A DNA stretch of 48,357 nucleotides from Clostridiales bacterium (GCA_012728815.1 JAAYEI010000031.1:1-48357); one strand, 5' to 3'; positions 1 through 7,525 are shown, counted from the stretch's first letter. Notes: a model not told the origin generated them from the sequence alone. A program made the numbers and translations.

Positions 1-365
1 GCCTGGAATGCGTCCAGATGGTGCTGGGCGAGGAGGATGCCTCCGGCCGCCGCCGGCCCATCGTGAAGGCCGGCAGCAACGAGGTGGTGGCAGCGGACGT
101 GGTCATCATCGCCATCGGCACCACCAGTAACCCCTTGATCCGCATGACCACCCCGGGCCTGGAGACCAACGAATGGGGCAGCATCGTCATCAAGGGCCCC
201 GGCGGGGAAACCAGCCGGGAGCGGGTCTATGCCGGGGGCGACGTGGTCACCGGCAGCGCCACCGTCATCCAGGCCATGGGCGCCGGGAAGGATGCCGCCA
301 TCGCCATCCACCGCCTGATCCAGGGCCCGGTGGAACACCCGGAGGGCCCAGACGGCCAGGAATAA
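1..365 (+). CDS. gltA: Glutamate synthase (NADPH) small subunit, C-terminal fragment
   Basis: The 5' part lies outside the window; the frame is open from the first bases and stops with TAA at 363-365. The visible ~120 residues match the C-terminal FAD/NAD(P)-binding end of the GltD/GltA-type glutamate synthase small chain. They contain the AIGTTSNP segment, and the AGGDVVTGSATVIQAMGAGK segment matches the FAD-contacting motif that closes this flavoprotein family. These proteins pass electrons from NADPH to a glutamate synthase or another partner. Because only the tail is visible, a related small-subunit-like oxidoreductase cannot be excluded. A strong terminator follows directly, so this gene ends its operon. 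Confidence 0.8.
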   Translation, partial: LECVQMVLGEEDASGRRRPIVKAGSNEVVAADVVIIAIGTTSNPLIRMTTPGLETNEWGSIVIKGPGGETSRERVYAGGDVVTGSATVIQAMGAGKDAAIAIHRLIQGPVEHPEGPDGQE

Positions 366-386
366 ACAGCTAAATCAAGTTTTCAG

Positions 387-421
387 CCGCCCGGTTGCCA
401 GTGCGCAGCCGGGCGGTTTTT
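387..421 (+). terminator. Rho-independent terminator after gltA
   Basis: CCGCCCGG at 387-394 pairs perfectly with CCGGGCGG at 409-416, followed by five T. It ends the transcript of the glutamate synthase small subunit. Confidence 0.9.
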
Positions 422-436
422 ATCCCACCTTCATAA

Positions 437-465
437 TTGACAAGCGCTGTACAAACGCGTACTTT
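437..465 (+). promoter_or_regulatory. Sigma-A promoter for the FMN-binding/rhodanese gene
   Basis: TTGACA (437-442), a 17-bp spacer and TACTTT (460-465). Transcription would start near 472, and the ribosome site AGGAGG precedes the ATG at 508. Confidence 0.75.
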
Positions 466-507
466 ATTGGTATCAAACGGCCACAGTTTGCCGTCATAGG
501 AGGCTAT

Positions 508-1833
508 ATGCGTAAAAAAATCATCCTTCCCATCCTGTCCCTCCTGCTGGTGTTCACCATGGTCTTTTCCGCCATGGCCATCACCCTGGACGAGGTGAAC
601 GATTTCCTCAACAACTCCGCCGGCCTGGGCGAAGGCAGCAAGGCCAACCCCGTGGCCATCATCCCCATCCACCACATTGACGGCCCCCAGAACGAGGACC
701 TCTTCTACGGCTTTGTCTCCTTCAAATACCAGGCCCGGGGCTACATGAAGTACCAGGTCACCTTCATCTCCTGCACCTGCCGCTCCGCAGACGTCAACTA
801 CTGGACCACCGCCTATGTGGACCTCACCCTGCCGGAGTCCGGCCTGCTGGACGATGCCGCCATCCGCACCTTAAGCTTTGGCCCGGACGGCACCCAGCGC
901 TATCAAGCCGGCTTCTGGGGCGACTCCAACCCCATCCCCTCCGGCCAGACCTTCGAACAGATCCAGGAGCAGTACCTGCCCTATTACGTCGGCAAGACCT
1001 ATGCCCAGCTCAAGGGCATGTCCACCATCAATGACATCGACCTGGCGGACTACCAGGCCGGCGAAGGCCGCGAAGCCTTCACCCTGGACACCTGGACCGG
1101 TGCCACCGTCTCCACCAACAACATCCTGCGGATGCTGCAGGCCATGTTCGTCTTCCACGGCTCCGACCCCCATTTTGCCAACGACCCCAACCTGCCCAAG
1201 GCTGAGGTGGCCGCCGCCGCCAGCGAAACCAAGGAAGCCGTCACCGCCGTCGCAGGCGAACTGGCGCCCCTGCCCGAGCCCGTGGACACCACCAAGACCT
1301 TCCTGAAAAACAAGGACGACACGGAAGAGTCCCCCTGCACCCCCGGTGACTTCGGCCCCACCTGCTCCGCCATCAACAACACCAACCTGCTTCAGTACTT
1401 AAACCGCTCCGATGTCTACTACATCGACACCCGGGACCACGGGGACTACATGAAGAAGCACCTGCGCAACTTCGAAGTCATCCCCTTCTTCGGCCTCATC
1501 TACAACAAGGACGCCCACACCAATGCCGACCTGCCCCAGCTGTACGGCGGCACTCCCCAGGAGCCCGTCCCCGTGTATGAGGAGAGCGACGAAATCCTAA
1601 AGGCCCTCTTCCCCAAGGACAAGACCCTCTTCATCATGTGCCAGTCCGGCGGCCGGGTGGGCATGCTGATGAACATCTTGAAAGCCCGCGGCTGGGACAT
1701 GTCCAAGGTCTACAACATCGGCGGCATGGCCCAGTACACCGGCGCCGAGTACCGCGACCTCATCGTGGACACCCCCGAGATGCTCATGGAAACCACCTAT
1801 TCCCTGGAGGGATTGACCAGGATCGCTCCGTAA
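508..1833 (+). CDS. Exported FMN-binding-like / rhodanese two-domain protein
   Basis: A 441-residue protein with a signal peptide (residues 1-24, cleavage expected after AMA). Residues 50-215 resemble small FMN-binding domains and carry DTWTGAT (194-200), which fits the D-x-x-(S/T)-G-A-(S/T) site that ApbE flavinylates in RnfG/NqrC-type proteins; Thr200 would carry the FMN. Residues 290-440 form a rhodanese-like domain with IDTRD (306-310) and a candidate catalytic Cys378 in MCQSGGR. The linker near 225-285 is Ala/Pro/Glu-rich. Start chosen from AGGAGG nine bases upstream. The seen domains suggest an extracytoplasmic redox or sulfur-transfer protein; its substrate is unknown. Confidence is high for the rhodanese part and moderate for flavinylation. 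Confidence 0.75.
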   Translation: MRKKIILPILSLLLVFTMVFSAMAITLDEVNDFLNNSAGLGEGSKANPVAIIPIHHIDGPQNEDLFYGFVSFKYQARGYMKYQVTFISCTCRSADVNYWTTAYVDLTLPESGLLDDAAIRTLSFGPDGTQRYQAGFWGDSNPIPSGQTFEQIQEQYLPYYVGKTYAQLKGMSTINDIDLADYQAGEGREAFTLDTWTGATVSTNNILRMLQAMFVFHGSDPHFANDPNLPKAEVAAAASETKEAVTAVAGELAPLPEPVDTTKTFLKNKDDTEESPCTPGDFGPTCSAINNTNLLQYLNRSDVYYIDTRDHGDYMKKHLRNFEVIPFFGLIYNKDAHTNADLPQLYGGTPQEPVPVYEESDEILKALFPKDKTLFIMCQSGGRVGMLMNILKARGWDMSKVYNIGGMAQYTGAEYRDLIVDTPEMLMETTYSLEGLTRIAP

Positions 1834-1864
1834 GGGTTGCGGAGGGACGATGGGAGGGGGACGG

Positions 1865-1912
1865 TGGGGGATTTCATCCCCCATGCCCCCTGACCGGGGC
1901 CATCGGCCCCGG
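1865..1912. repeat. Two consecutive perfect hairpins in a convergent intergenic region
   Basis: TGGGGGAT/ATCCCCCA (1865-1883, 3-base loop) is followed by CCGGGGCC/GGCCCCGG (1894-1912, 3-base loop). Neither has a T-run. They stand before the bidirectional terminator and may be RNA 3'-end stabilisers or a dispersed intergenic palindrome; copy number elsewhere is unknown. Confidence 0.6.
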
Positions 1913-1952
1913 ACCCCGGAATCTGTCTTAATTAAATACTTATCAGAAAAAT

Positions 1953-1989
1953 ACCCCGGGCTGCGAATCAAAGCATGCCCGGGGTTTTT
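1953..1989. terminator. Bidirectional Rho-independent terminator
   Basis: ACCCCGGGC (1953-1961) pairs with GCCCGGGGT (1977-1985). A T-run follows on the + strand and an A-run precedes it, giving T's on the - strand. It serves both the FMN/rhodanese gene and the converging msrA fusion. Confidence 0.85.
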
Positions 1990-2003
1990 CAACTACTGTC
2001 AGA

Positions 2004-2939
2004 TTATTTCACTACTTCATAGGGCCAGTTGATAATGCCACCCAGGTCGTACAGGTTGGTGTAGCCCTCCTTCACCATCAGCATGGCGCCGCTGCGGCTG
2101 CGGGCGCCGGAGCGGCAGTACAGGTAGATCAGGGCGTCCTTGTCCGGCAGCTGGGTCTTGGCCAGGTCCACAAGGCTGCCCAGGGGCAGGTTGATGGCCC
2201 CCGGAATGTGGCCGGCATCAAACTCATAGGGCTCCCGCACGTCCACGATGATGAGGGCCTCTTCTGCATCCATATGCTTCTTGGCCTCCTCCGGGCTGAT
2301 GCTGCGGTATTCGGCCTTCCTGGGCGCCTCCTGCTTGCCGGTCTGCTTGGCCCGCTCGAAATCATCCGGGCCCAGGTGGCAATAGCCCCAGGGGTTTTTG
2401 ATCAGGTAGTCCTGGTGGTAGTCCTCCGCATCATAAAAGGCGCTGAGGGGGGCGATCTCCACCACAAAGGCGGGGTGCTTGCCCTTCTCGGCCTCGGCCA
2501 GCCGGCTGATGACCGCGCCGTCCTCCTCGTTGGTGTAGTAGATGCCGGTCTGGTACTGGCTGCCGATGTCGTTGCCCTGGCGGTTTTCCACCGTGGGGTC
2601 AATGGCGGAGAAGAACAGCTCCACCAGTTCCGTGAGGGTCACCATCTCCGGGTTGTAGCGCACCTCCACCGTCTCCCGGTGGCCGGTGGTGCCGGAGACC
2701 ACGGTGCGATAGTCCGGGTTTTCCATCGTGCCCTGGGCGTAGCCGCTTTTAGCCTCGATGACGCCGGGCACCATGGACATCATGTGCTCCACGCCCCAGA
2801 AGCAGCCGCCGGCGAAATACACGGGGGCCGCAGCCTCCTCCGCCGATGCCTCGGGTAGGGTTTTCCTGGACACGGCAATGGCGGTAAACAAGAGGCCCAC
2901 CGCGATGACCATCATCAAAACGGGCGTTAAATACTTCAT
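2004..2939 (-). CDS. msrA: Membrane-anchored peptide-methionine (S)-S-oxide reductase (MsrA) fused to a rhodanese domain
   Basis: A 311-residue protein. Residues 4-24 are an uncleaved-looking membrane segment. Residues 38-195 are MsrA, with the catalytic GGCFWG motif (Cys46) and the downstream HQDYL and WGYCHLG segments. Residues ~212-311 are a rhodanese domain with VDVREPYEF and active-site Cys275 in YCRSGAR. MsrA reduces methionine S-sulfoxide in proteins; the anchor predicts action on exported proteins. The fused rhodanese may supply or relay reducing equivalents, which is inference. AAGGAGG lies six to seven bases before the ATG. A candidate promoter lies at 2973-3001. MsrA fused to MsrB is common; fusion to rhodanese is unusual. 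Confidence 0.9.
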   Translation of the reverse strand: MKYLTPVLMMVIAVGLLFTAIAVSRKTLPEASAEEAAAPVYFAGGCFWGVEHMMSMVPGVIEAKSGYAQGTMENPDYRTVVSGTTGHRETVEVRYNPEMVTLTELVELFFSAIDPTVENRQGNDIGSQYQTGIYYTNEEDGAVISRLAEAEKGKHPAFVVEIAPLSAFYDAEDYHQDYLIKNPWGYCHLGPDDFERAKQTGKQEAPRKAEYRSISPEEAKKHMDAEEALIIVDVREPYEFDAGHIPGAINLPLGSLVDLAKTQLPDKDALIYLYCRSGARSRSGAMLMVKEGYTNLYDLGGIINWPYEVVK

Positions 2940-2972
2940 ACAATCCTCCTTCGTGCATGCTGCACCATCAAC

Positions 2973-3001
2973 AGTATTTACCCAAAGCGGCCGGGATTCA
3001 A
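2973..3001 (-). promoter_or_regulatory. Promoter candidate for the msrA fusion
   Basis: On the - strand, TTGAAT (2996-3001), a 17-bp spacer and AATACT (2973-2978). The -10 is imperfect. It stands back to back with the lspA promoter. Confidence 0.5.
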
Positions 3002-3008
3002 GCGGCTC

Positions 3009-3036
3009 TTGCGCTTCAGGCCGGGCCGCCTATAAT
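3009..3036 (+). promoter_or_regulatory. lspA promoter overlapping the start region
   Basis: TTGCGC (3009-3014), a 16-bp spacer and a perfect TATAAT (3031-3036). The predicted start site, about seven bases after the -10, falls at 3043-3044, the A of the lspA ATG at 3044, so the mRNA may be leaderless. Confidence 0.6.
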
Positions 3037-3043
3037 GGAAAGC

Positions 3044-3487
3044 ATGAAGCGCAATCTGATTGGAACCGCCATGATGGTCCTGGCCCTGGACCTGCTGCTG
3101 AAGCAGCTCCCCCTGGGCCCGGACCGGGTGCTGATCCCAGGTGTATTGGGCCTGACCCGGGTGCAAAACACCGGGGTGGCCTTCGGCTTATTGAAAAACA
3201 GCCCGGGGCTGAACCTAATTCTCACCGGGCTGATCATCTTGGGGGGCCTTCTGTGGCTGCTCCGGCAAAAGAAGCTGGGCGGCTTTGCTGCCTTCTGCGC
3301 TGGGCTGATGCTGGGGGGGGCGCTGGGCAATTTCCTGGACCGGATAATCAACGGCTTTGTCACGGACTACCTGCAGCTGCTGTTCCTCCATTTCCCGGTG
3401 TTCAACCTGGCGGATGTGGCGGTGACCGCAGGGGCGCTGCTGCTGATGCTGTACATCCTCCTGGGCAGCCGGAAGGAGGCAGCATGA
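3044..3487 (+). CDS. lspA: Lipoprotein signal peptidase (signal peptidase II)
   Basis: A small polytopic membrane aspartyl protease of 147 residues that removes signal peptides from prolipoproteins. The family pattern is complete: an N-terminal D-x-x-x-K (LDLLLK), VQNTGVAFGLL, GGALGNFLDRI followed by VTDY, and VFNLADVAV; the last two blocks hold the catalytic aspartates. Four hydrophobic segments are evident. The ATG at 3044 is preferred because the promoter -10 box ends at 3036; an in-frame ATG at 3035 lies inside that box, and a frame extension to 2957 has no family resemblance. No good ribosome site precedes it. The stop overlaps the next gene by four bases (ATGA), implying coupled translation. 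Confidence 0.88.
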   Translation: MKRNLIGTAMMVLALDLLLKQLPLGPDRVLIPGVLGLTRVQNTGVAFGLLKNSPGLNLILTGLIILGGLLWLLRQKKLGGFAAFCAGLMLGGALGNFLDRIINGFVTDYLQLLFLHFPVFNLADVAVTAGALLLMLYILLGSRKEAA

Positions 3488-4386
3488 AGGAGGTGGTGAA
3501 GGCCGGTAACGGCCAGCGCCTGGACCTGCTGCTGGCAGACGGGGACATCTCCCGCTCCCAGGCAGCCCGGCTCATCCGGGAAGGCGCAGCCCGGGTAAAC
3601 GGGATTGTGGTGACAAAGCCCTCTTTTGTGGCAGAAACCGGTGCAAAAGTGGTGTTGACCCTGCCTGAAGCCCAGGAATTTGAGGCAAAAGCGGAGGATA
3701 TTCCCCTTTCCATCCTGTATGAGGACGAGGCCCTGGCGGTGGTGAACAAGCCCCATGGCCTGGTGGTGCACCCGGCAGCCGGCAATGACAGCGGCACCCT
3801 GGTGAACGCCCTGCTGCACCACTTGAGCAGCCTGTCGGGGATCGGCGGGGTGAAACGGCCGGGGATCGTCCACCGGCTGGACAAGGACACCTCAGGGCTT
3901 TTGCTGGTGGCCAAGAACGACCGGGCCCACCTGGCCCTGTCCCGGGCCCTGGCCAACCGGCAGATTGACAAGCACTACCTGGCGGTGGTGGCGGGCCGGA
4001 TGAAGGAAGCGGCAGGCAGCTACGACGGCCCCATCGGCAGAAGCCCGAAGGACCGCAAGAAGATGGCAGTGGTGGCAGGCGGCCGGGAAGCCCTGACCCA
4101 TTACCAGGTGCTGCGGCAGGATCAAAACTCCGCCCTGGTGCTGATCCGCCTGGTGACCGGGCGCACCCACCAGATCCGGGTGCATTTTGCAAACGCCCAC
4201 CACCCGGTGCTGGGGGACCCCATCTATGGCCACAAAGGCCTGCCCCCCGCCCCCCGGCTGATGCTCCACGCCTTCCGCCTGGGCTTTGCCCACCCCATCA
4301 CCGGGGAAGCCATGGCCTTCCACGCCATGCCTGAGGAAGCTTTCAAAGCGCCACCTGAAAACGAACTCCTGCAATATATCCGTTAG
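3484..4386 (+). CDS. rluD: RluA/RluD-family 23S rRNA pseudouridine synthase
   Basis: A 300-residue protein with an N-terminal S4 RNA-binding domain (residues ~10-65, SRSQAARLIREGAARVNG) and a pseudouridine synthase domain. The catalytic block HRLDKDTSG carries the Asp that attacks uridine, and TGRTHQIRVH and LGDPIYG are the other family motifs. The lspA-rluD arrangement with an ATGA overlap is common in Firmicutes, where this gene is usually annotated RluD-like. Its exact uridine targets cannot be read from sequence. A terminator follows at once. Confidence 0.9.
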   Translation: MKEVVKAGNGQRLDLLLADGDISRSQAARLIREGAARVNGIVVTKPSFVAETGAKVVLTLPEAQEFEAKAEDIPLSILYEDEALAVVNKPHGLVVHPAAGNDSGTLVNALLHHLSSLSGIGGVKRPGIVHRLDKDTSGLLLVAKNDRAHLALSRALANRQIDKHYLAVVAGRMKEAAGSYDGPIGRSPKDRKKMAVVAGGREALTHYQVLRQDQNSALVLIRLVTGRTHQIRVHFANAHHPVLGDPIYGHKGLPPAPRLMLHAFRLGFAHPITGEAMAFHAMPEEAFKAPPENELLQYIR

Positions 4387-4387
4387 A

Positions 4388-4415
4388 AAAAGCCCGCATT
4401 CAGCAGGCTTTTCAT
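4388..4415 (+). terminator. Terminator after rluD
   Basis: AAAAGCC (4388-4394) pairs with GGCTTTT (4406-4412) around an 11-base loop. It is AT-closed and modest but immediately follows the stop codon. Confidence 0.6.
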
Positions 4416-4456
4416 TCATTTACACCTTTAAATAATGCCTATGATGGTTCTTTTTG

Positions 4457-4484
4457 CTTCTTTTTCTTTCCTAAGAAAAAGAAG
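4457..4484. terminator. Perfect 11-bp inverted repeat between convergent operons
   Basis: CTTCTTTTTCT (4457-4467) and AGAAAAAGAAG (4474-4484) form a perfect stem with a six-base loop. It lies between rluD and the converging transporter ATPase gene and probably backs up termination in both directions. Confidence 0.5.
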
Positions 4485-4510
4485 GGTCCTCCGTCCTCCC
4501 CGGCCCCGTC

Positions 4511-5305
4511 CTACCCCAACAGCATCCGGTCGCTCATGACCTCCTCGCCGGACTTGGTGGAGAACATCTGAATCAGTTCTTCCACGGTGAGCTTCTTTTT
4601 GTCGCCGCCGTTGACGTCCAGGATGATGCGGCCCTGGCTCATCATGATGAGGCGGTTGCCATAGGCGATGGCATCGCGCATGTTGTGGGTGACCATCATG
4701 CAGGTCAGCCCCAGGCCGCTGATGAACTGCTCGGACAGCTCCAGCACCTTGCGCGCGGTCTTGGGATCCAGCGCCGCGGTGTGTTCATCCAGCAGCAGCA
4801 GCTTGGGCGCATTGAGGATGGCCATGAGCAGGGTGAGGGCCTGGCGCTGGCCGCCGGAGAGCAGGCGCACCTTGACGGACATGCGCTCCTCCAGCCCCAG
4901 GCCCAGGGAGGCCAGCTGCTGGTGAAAGCCCTGCTTCTCCTTGCCGGTCACGCCCCAGCGCAGGCTGCGCACCTTGCCCCGGCGCAGCGCCAGGGCCAGG
5001 TTTTCCTGGATCTCCATGTCTGCCGCGGTGCCCATGAGCGGGTCCTGAAACACCCGGCCCAGGTAGCGGGCGCGCCTGTGCTCGCTGAGTCGGTCGATTC
5101 GCTGCCCGTCCAGGGTAATGCTGCCGCGCTCCTGCCGGTAAACGCCGGCCACGCAGTTGAGCAGGGTGGATTTGCCCGCGCCGTTGCCCCCGATCACGGT
5201 GACAAAATCGCCCGGCTTCAGGTGCAGGGAGATGTCATCCAGCGCCAGCTTCTCGTTGATGGTGCCGGGGTTGAAGACCTTGGACAGCCCGCTGATCTCA
5301 AGCAT
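4511..5305 (-). CDS. ABC importer ATPase (aromatic amino acid-type system)
   Basis: A 264-residue nucleotide-binding subunit. Walker A GGNGAGKST is at 39-47, the signature LSGGQ at 149-153, Walker B LLLLDE ends at Glu174, and the switch His is in MMVTHNM. It belongs with the permease and solute-binding protein upstream, in the three-gene family usually annotated as a putative tryptophan/tyrosine (TrpXYZ-like) transporter. Its start overlaps the permease end by eight bases. The upstream T-box with a UAC specifier points to tyrosine as the sensed amino acid rather than tryptophan. It is the last gene of the operon. Confidence 0.85.
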   Translation of the reverse strand: MLEISGLSKVFNPGTINEKLALDDISLHLKPGDFVTVIGGNGAGKSTLLNCVAGVYRQERGSITLDGQRIDRLSEHRRARYLGRVFQDPLMGTAADMEIQENLALALRRGKVRSLRWGVTGKEKQGFHQQLASLGLGLEERMSVKVRLLSGGQRQALTLLMAILNAPKLLLLDEHTAALDPKTARKVLELSEQFISGLGLTCMMVTHNMRDAIAYGNRLIMMSQGRIILDVNGGDKKKLTVEELIQMFSTKSGEEVMSDRMLLG

Positions 5306-6203
5306 GGCGCCGCCTCCCGCCCAGGGATGCCCTGAGCGTGTCCCGCAGGTCCTTGAACCGCGGCAGGGAGAGGGCCAGGGCCACGGTGATGGCGGTGAAC
5401 AGCTTCAGGTCGTCTGCCGGCATGCCCAGGCGCAGCACCAGGGCGATGATGACGCGGTAGGTGATGGCGCCAAAAAGCATGGACAGCAAACGGCTGAAAA
5501 AGTTGCGTTTGCCAAACAGCACCTCACCGATGATCAGGCTGGCAAGACCGATGACGATGGCGCCGGTGCCCATCTGCACATCGGCGTAGTTCTGGGACTG
5601 GGCGATGAGCCCGCCGGCCAGGGAGACCAGGCCATTGGCCAGCATGAGGCCGATGATGATGGTGGTGTCCGTGTTGACCCCCTGGGCGCGCACCATGTAG
5701 GGGTTGTTGCCGGTGGCGCGGATGGCGCTGCCGACCTCGGTGCCAAAGAACCAGTAGAGGACGGCCACGATGAACAGGGCCATCACCCCGCCCAGGATGA
5801 TGACGGACACCGTTTTGTCCACCCCCAGCAGGCGCCCGATCAGGGTGTAGGCGGTGGTCATGCGCAGCATGGACACGTTGGCCATGCCCATCACCCGCAG
5901 GTTGACGGAGTAGAGCGCGATCATGGTGAGGATGCCCGACAGCAGCGCCGGAATGCGCAGCTTGGTGTGCAGCAGGCCTGTCACAAGCCCCGCGCCCAAA
6001 CCGGCCAGGAAGGCCAGGCCCAGGGCCAGATACGGGTTGTTGCCGGCCACAATCATCCGCGCGCAGACGGCAGCCCCCAGGGTGATGGAGCCCTCCACCG
6101 TGAGGTCCGCCACGTCCAGCACGCGGTAGGAGATGTAGACACCCAGGGTCATGATGGACCAGAGCAGGCCCAGGGAAACGGCGCCAAGCAGGATTTGTTG
6201 CAT
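5298..6203 (-). CDS. ABC importer permease (aromatic amino acid-type system)
   Basis: A 301-residue, strongly hydrophobic membrane subunit of the branched-chain-amino-acid/ribose permease superfamily. About eight membrane segments are visible, as is the conserved DLTVEGSITLGAAV segment near residue 34, with short Arg-rich ends. It forms the channel for the solute-binding protein encoded just upstream. GAGGACAAC precedes the ATG. A 12-bp hairpin (6227-6255) separates it from the solute-binding gene and probably lowers its expression relative to that gene. The lone solute-binding protein at 8750-9733 has no permease of its own and could dock here too (inference). Confidence 0.85.
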   Translation of the reverse strand: MQQILLGAVSLGLLWSIMTLGVYISYRVLDVADLTVEGSITLGAAVCARMIVAGNNPYLALGLAFLAGLGAGLVTGLLHTKLRIPALLSGILTMIALYSVNLRVMGMANVSMLRMTTAYTLIGRLLGVDKTVSVIILGGVMALFIVAVLYWFFGTEVGSAIRATGNNPYMVRAQGVNTDTTIIIGLMLANGLVSLAGGLIAQSQNYADVQMGTGAIVIGLASLIIGEVLFGKRNFFSRLLSMLFGAITYRVIIALVLRLGMPADDLKLFTAITVALALSLPRFKDLRDTLRASLGGRRRHA

Positions 6204-6226
6204 GTTGTCCTCAGTGGTCGTGGGAA

Positions 6227-6255
6227 GCCCTCCCCGGCAAAGCGCCGGGGAGGGC
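6227..6255 (-). other. Intercistronic 12-bp hairpin
   Basis: GCCCTCCCCGGC (6227-6238) and GCCGGGGAGGGC (6244-6255) are perfectly complementary with a five-base loop. No T-run follows. Position between solute-binding and permease genes fits an mRNA stabiliser that raises the amount of binding protein over membrane subunits. Confidence 0.65.
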
Positions 6256-6263
6256 GCGCAAGT

Positions 6264-7232
6264 TTATTCGCCGATGGCCTCGGCAAAGGGCTGCAGGTCC
6301 TCCGGGATGGCCAGGCCCAGGGCATCCATCGCGGTCTGGTTGATGAGGTACCCAAACTCGCTTTGGGCCTGGATGGGCATGGTGGACACCTCGGCCTCAC
6401 CCCGCAGCAGCTGGGCAGCCATGTGCCCGGTCTGCTCACCCAGCATGAAGTAGTCTATCCCCAGGGTGAAGGTGGCGCCACCGCGCACCATGCCTTCCTC
6501 ACCCGCGACGATGGGCACCTTGCGGGCCAGGGCCTCTTCGGTGACCAGGGCAATGGCGGAGGCCAGGATGTTGTCGGTGGGCAGGTAGAGCACGTCCACC
6601 TGGGAGAGGATGGAGACGGCGGCCTGCTGGACATCGTTGGAGATGTTCACCGTGACCTCCACCACCTCCAGCCCCTGGCGGGCGGCCTCCTCACGGGCCA
6701 GCGCGGCCTGCAGCTGGGAGTTGACCTCACTGGCGGTGAAGAGCAGGCCCAGGGTCTTGGCCTCGGGCACCAGGCGCTTTGCCAGGGCAATCTGCGCCTC
6801 CACCGGGTTCATGTCGGTGGTGCCTGAGACGTTGAAGCCAGGCGCCTCGTTGCTTTGAGCCAGCTTGGCCAGCACATAGTCGGTGACCGCGGTGCCCAGA
6901 ATCGGGATGGTCTCGGTCTTGCCGGCAAGCGCCTGCACCGCCGGGGTGGCGATGGCCAGGGCCAGGTCCACCGGCTGGGCAATGAAGGTGTCGGCGATGC
7001 TGGCGCAGATGTCTTGGCTGGCTTGTCCGTTCTGGTAGTCAATCCTTACATTCACGCCGTCCTCAAAGCCTTCGGCTTTCAGGCCAGCCAGAAAGCCTTC
7101 CCGCGCGGCGTCCAGCGCGGGGTGCTGCACATACTGGAGAATCCCAATCACAGGCAGTTGTTCGGCCGCGTAGGCGGGGAGAAGAAGGGCCAGGGCCAGC
7201 AGCAGGGTGAGCAGGGTCAGCATCCGTTTCAT
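6264..7232 (-). CDS. ABC transporter solute-binding protein 1 (tyrosine T-box controlled)
   Basis: A 322-residue exported protein of the ABC_sub_bind type (two-lobed periplasmic-binding fold, typical start PVIGILQYVQHPALDAAREGF). The signal peptide spans residues 1-22 with an AxA-type site (AYA). There is no lipobox cysteine, odd for a Gram-positive binding protein. It heads the operon with permease and ATPase. The ATG at 7232 has GGAGG at good spacing; an upstream in-frame extension would run through the T-box terminator and is rejected. The T-box leader (7273-7519) reads UAC, so uncharged tRNA-Tyr should induce it. It shares blocks such as SNEAPG.NVSGTTDMNPVE with the second binding protein. 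Confidence 0.85.
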   Translation of the reverse strand: MKRMLTLLTLLLALALLLPAYAAEQLPVIGILQYVQHPALDAAREGFLAGLKAEGFEDGVNVRIDYQNGQASQDICASIADTFIAQPVDLALAIATPAVQALAGKTETIPILGTAVTDYVLAKLAQSNEAPGFNVSGTTDMNPVEAQIALAKRLVPEAKTLGLLFTASEVNSQLQAALAREEAARQGLEVVEVTVNISNDVQQAAVSILSQVDVLYLPTDNILASAIALVTEEALARKVPIVAGEEGMVRGGATFTLGIDYFMLGEQTGHMAAQLLRGEAEVSTMPIQAQSEFGYLINQTAMDALGLAIPEDLQPFAEAIGE

Positions 7233-7272
7233 CTCAGGTTCCTCCAGTTTAAATTTCTCCGTGTCTTTCGAC

Positions 7273-7519
7273 AAAAACGCCCCCTGCGTGTGCAGAGGGC
7301 GGGAGTTCCGCGGTACCACCTCAATTTTCTGTCCGAGGACAGCTCAGGGCGACTGACATCGCCTTCCCCTGTAACGGGGGGAACCCGGCACGGCCTACTT
7401 GGTTCAGCCTGCGGCTCCCGGGATGTACTCACCCGGCCTTCCCTTGCTGCCTCGCACCTGCCGGCAGCTCTCTTCAAGGGGGGCGGCGGGGCTACCTGTT
7501 CCCGATCCTCGCCTTTGTT
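7273..7519 (-). ncRNA. T-box riboswitch leader, UAC (Tyr) specifier
   Basis: Read on the - strand, this leader has all canonical T-box blocks: AGAGAGCTGCC and GGTGCGAGGCAGC in the stem I apex, GTGAG-TAC-ATCCCGGGAG in the specifier loop, GGCTGAA, AGTAGG, CCGTTACAGGGG, and the T-box AGGTGGTACCGCGG (7308-7321). The specifier TAC sits at 7425-7427. The antiterminator bulge UGGU pairs with an A discriminator, which fits tRNA-Tyr and not tRNA-Trp (usually G). A terminator closes it: CGCCCTCTGC/GCAGGGGGCG (7278-7301) plus five T (7273-7277). The mRNA 5' end is predicted near 7519. The specifier call rests on my manual alignment with the second T-box. Confidence 0.9.
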
Positions 7520-7525
7520 GAGGTC

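Noticed and set aside
5157-6827. A 556-codon open frame on the + strand opposite the ABC importer
   Set aside because: Gln/His/Gly-rich shadow of the permease and binding-protein genes; no ribosome site or motif.
4511-7232. Assigning the importer to tryptophan as in TrpXYZ
   Set aside because: Neither T-box has UGG at the specifier position, and the UGGU bulge does not fit the G discriminator usual in tRNA-Trp.
7233-7319. Extension of binding protein 1 to an upstream in-frame start
   Set aside because: The stretch is the T-box terminator and leader; the ATG at 7232 has the ribosome site and begins the signal peptide.
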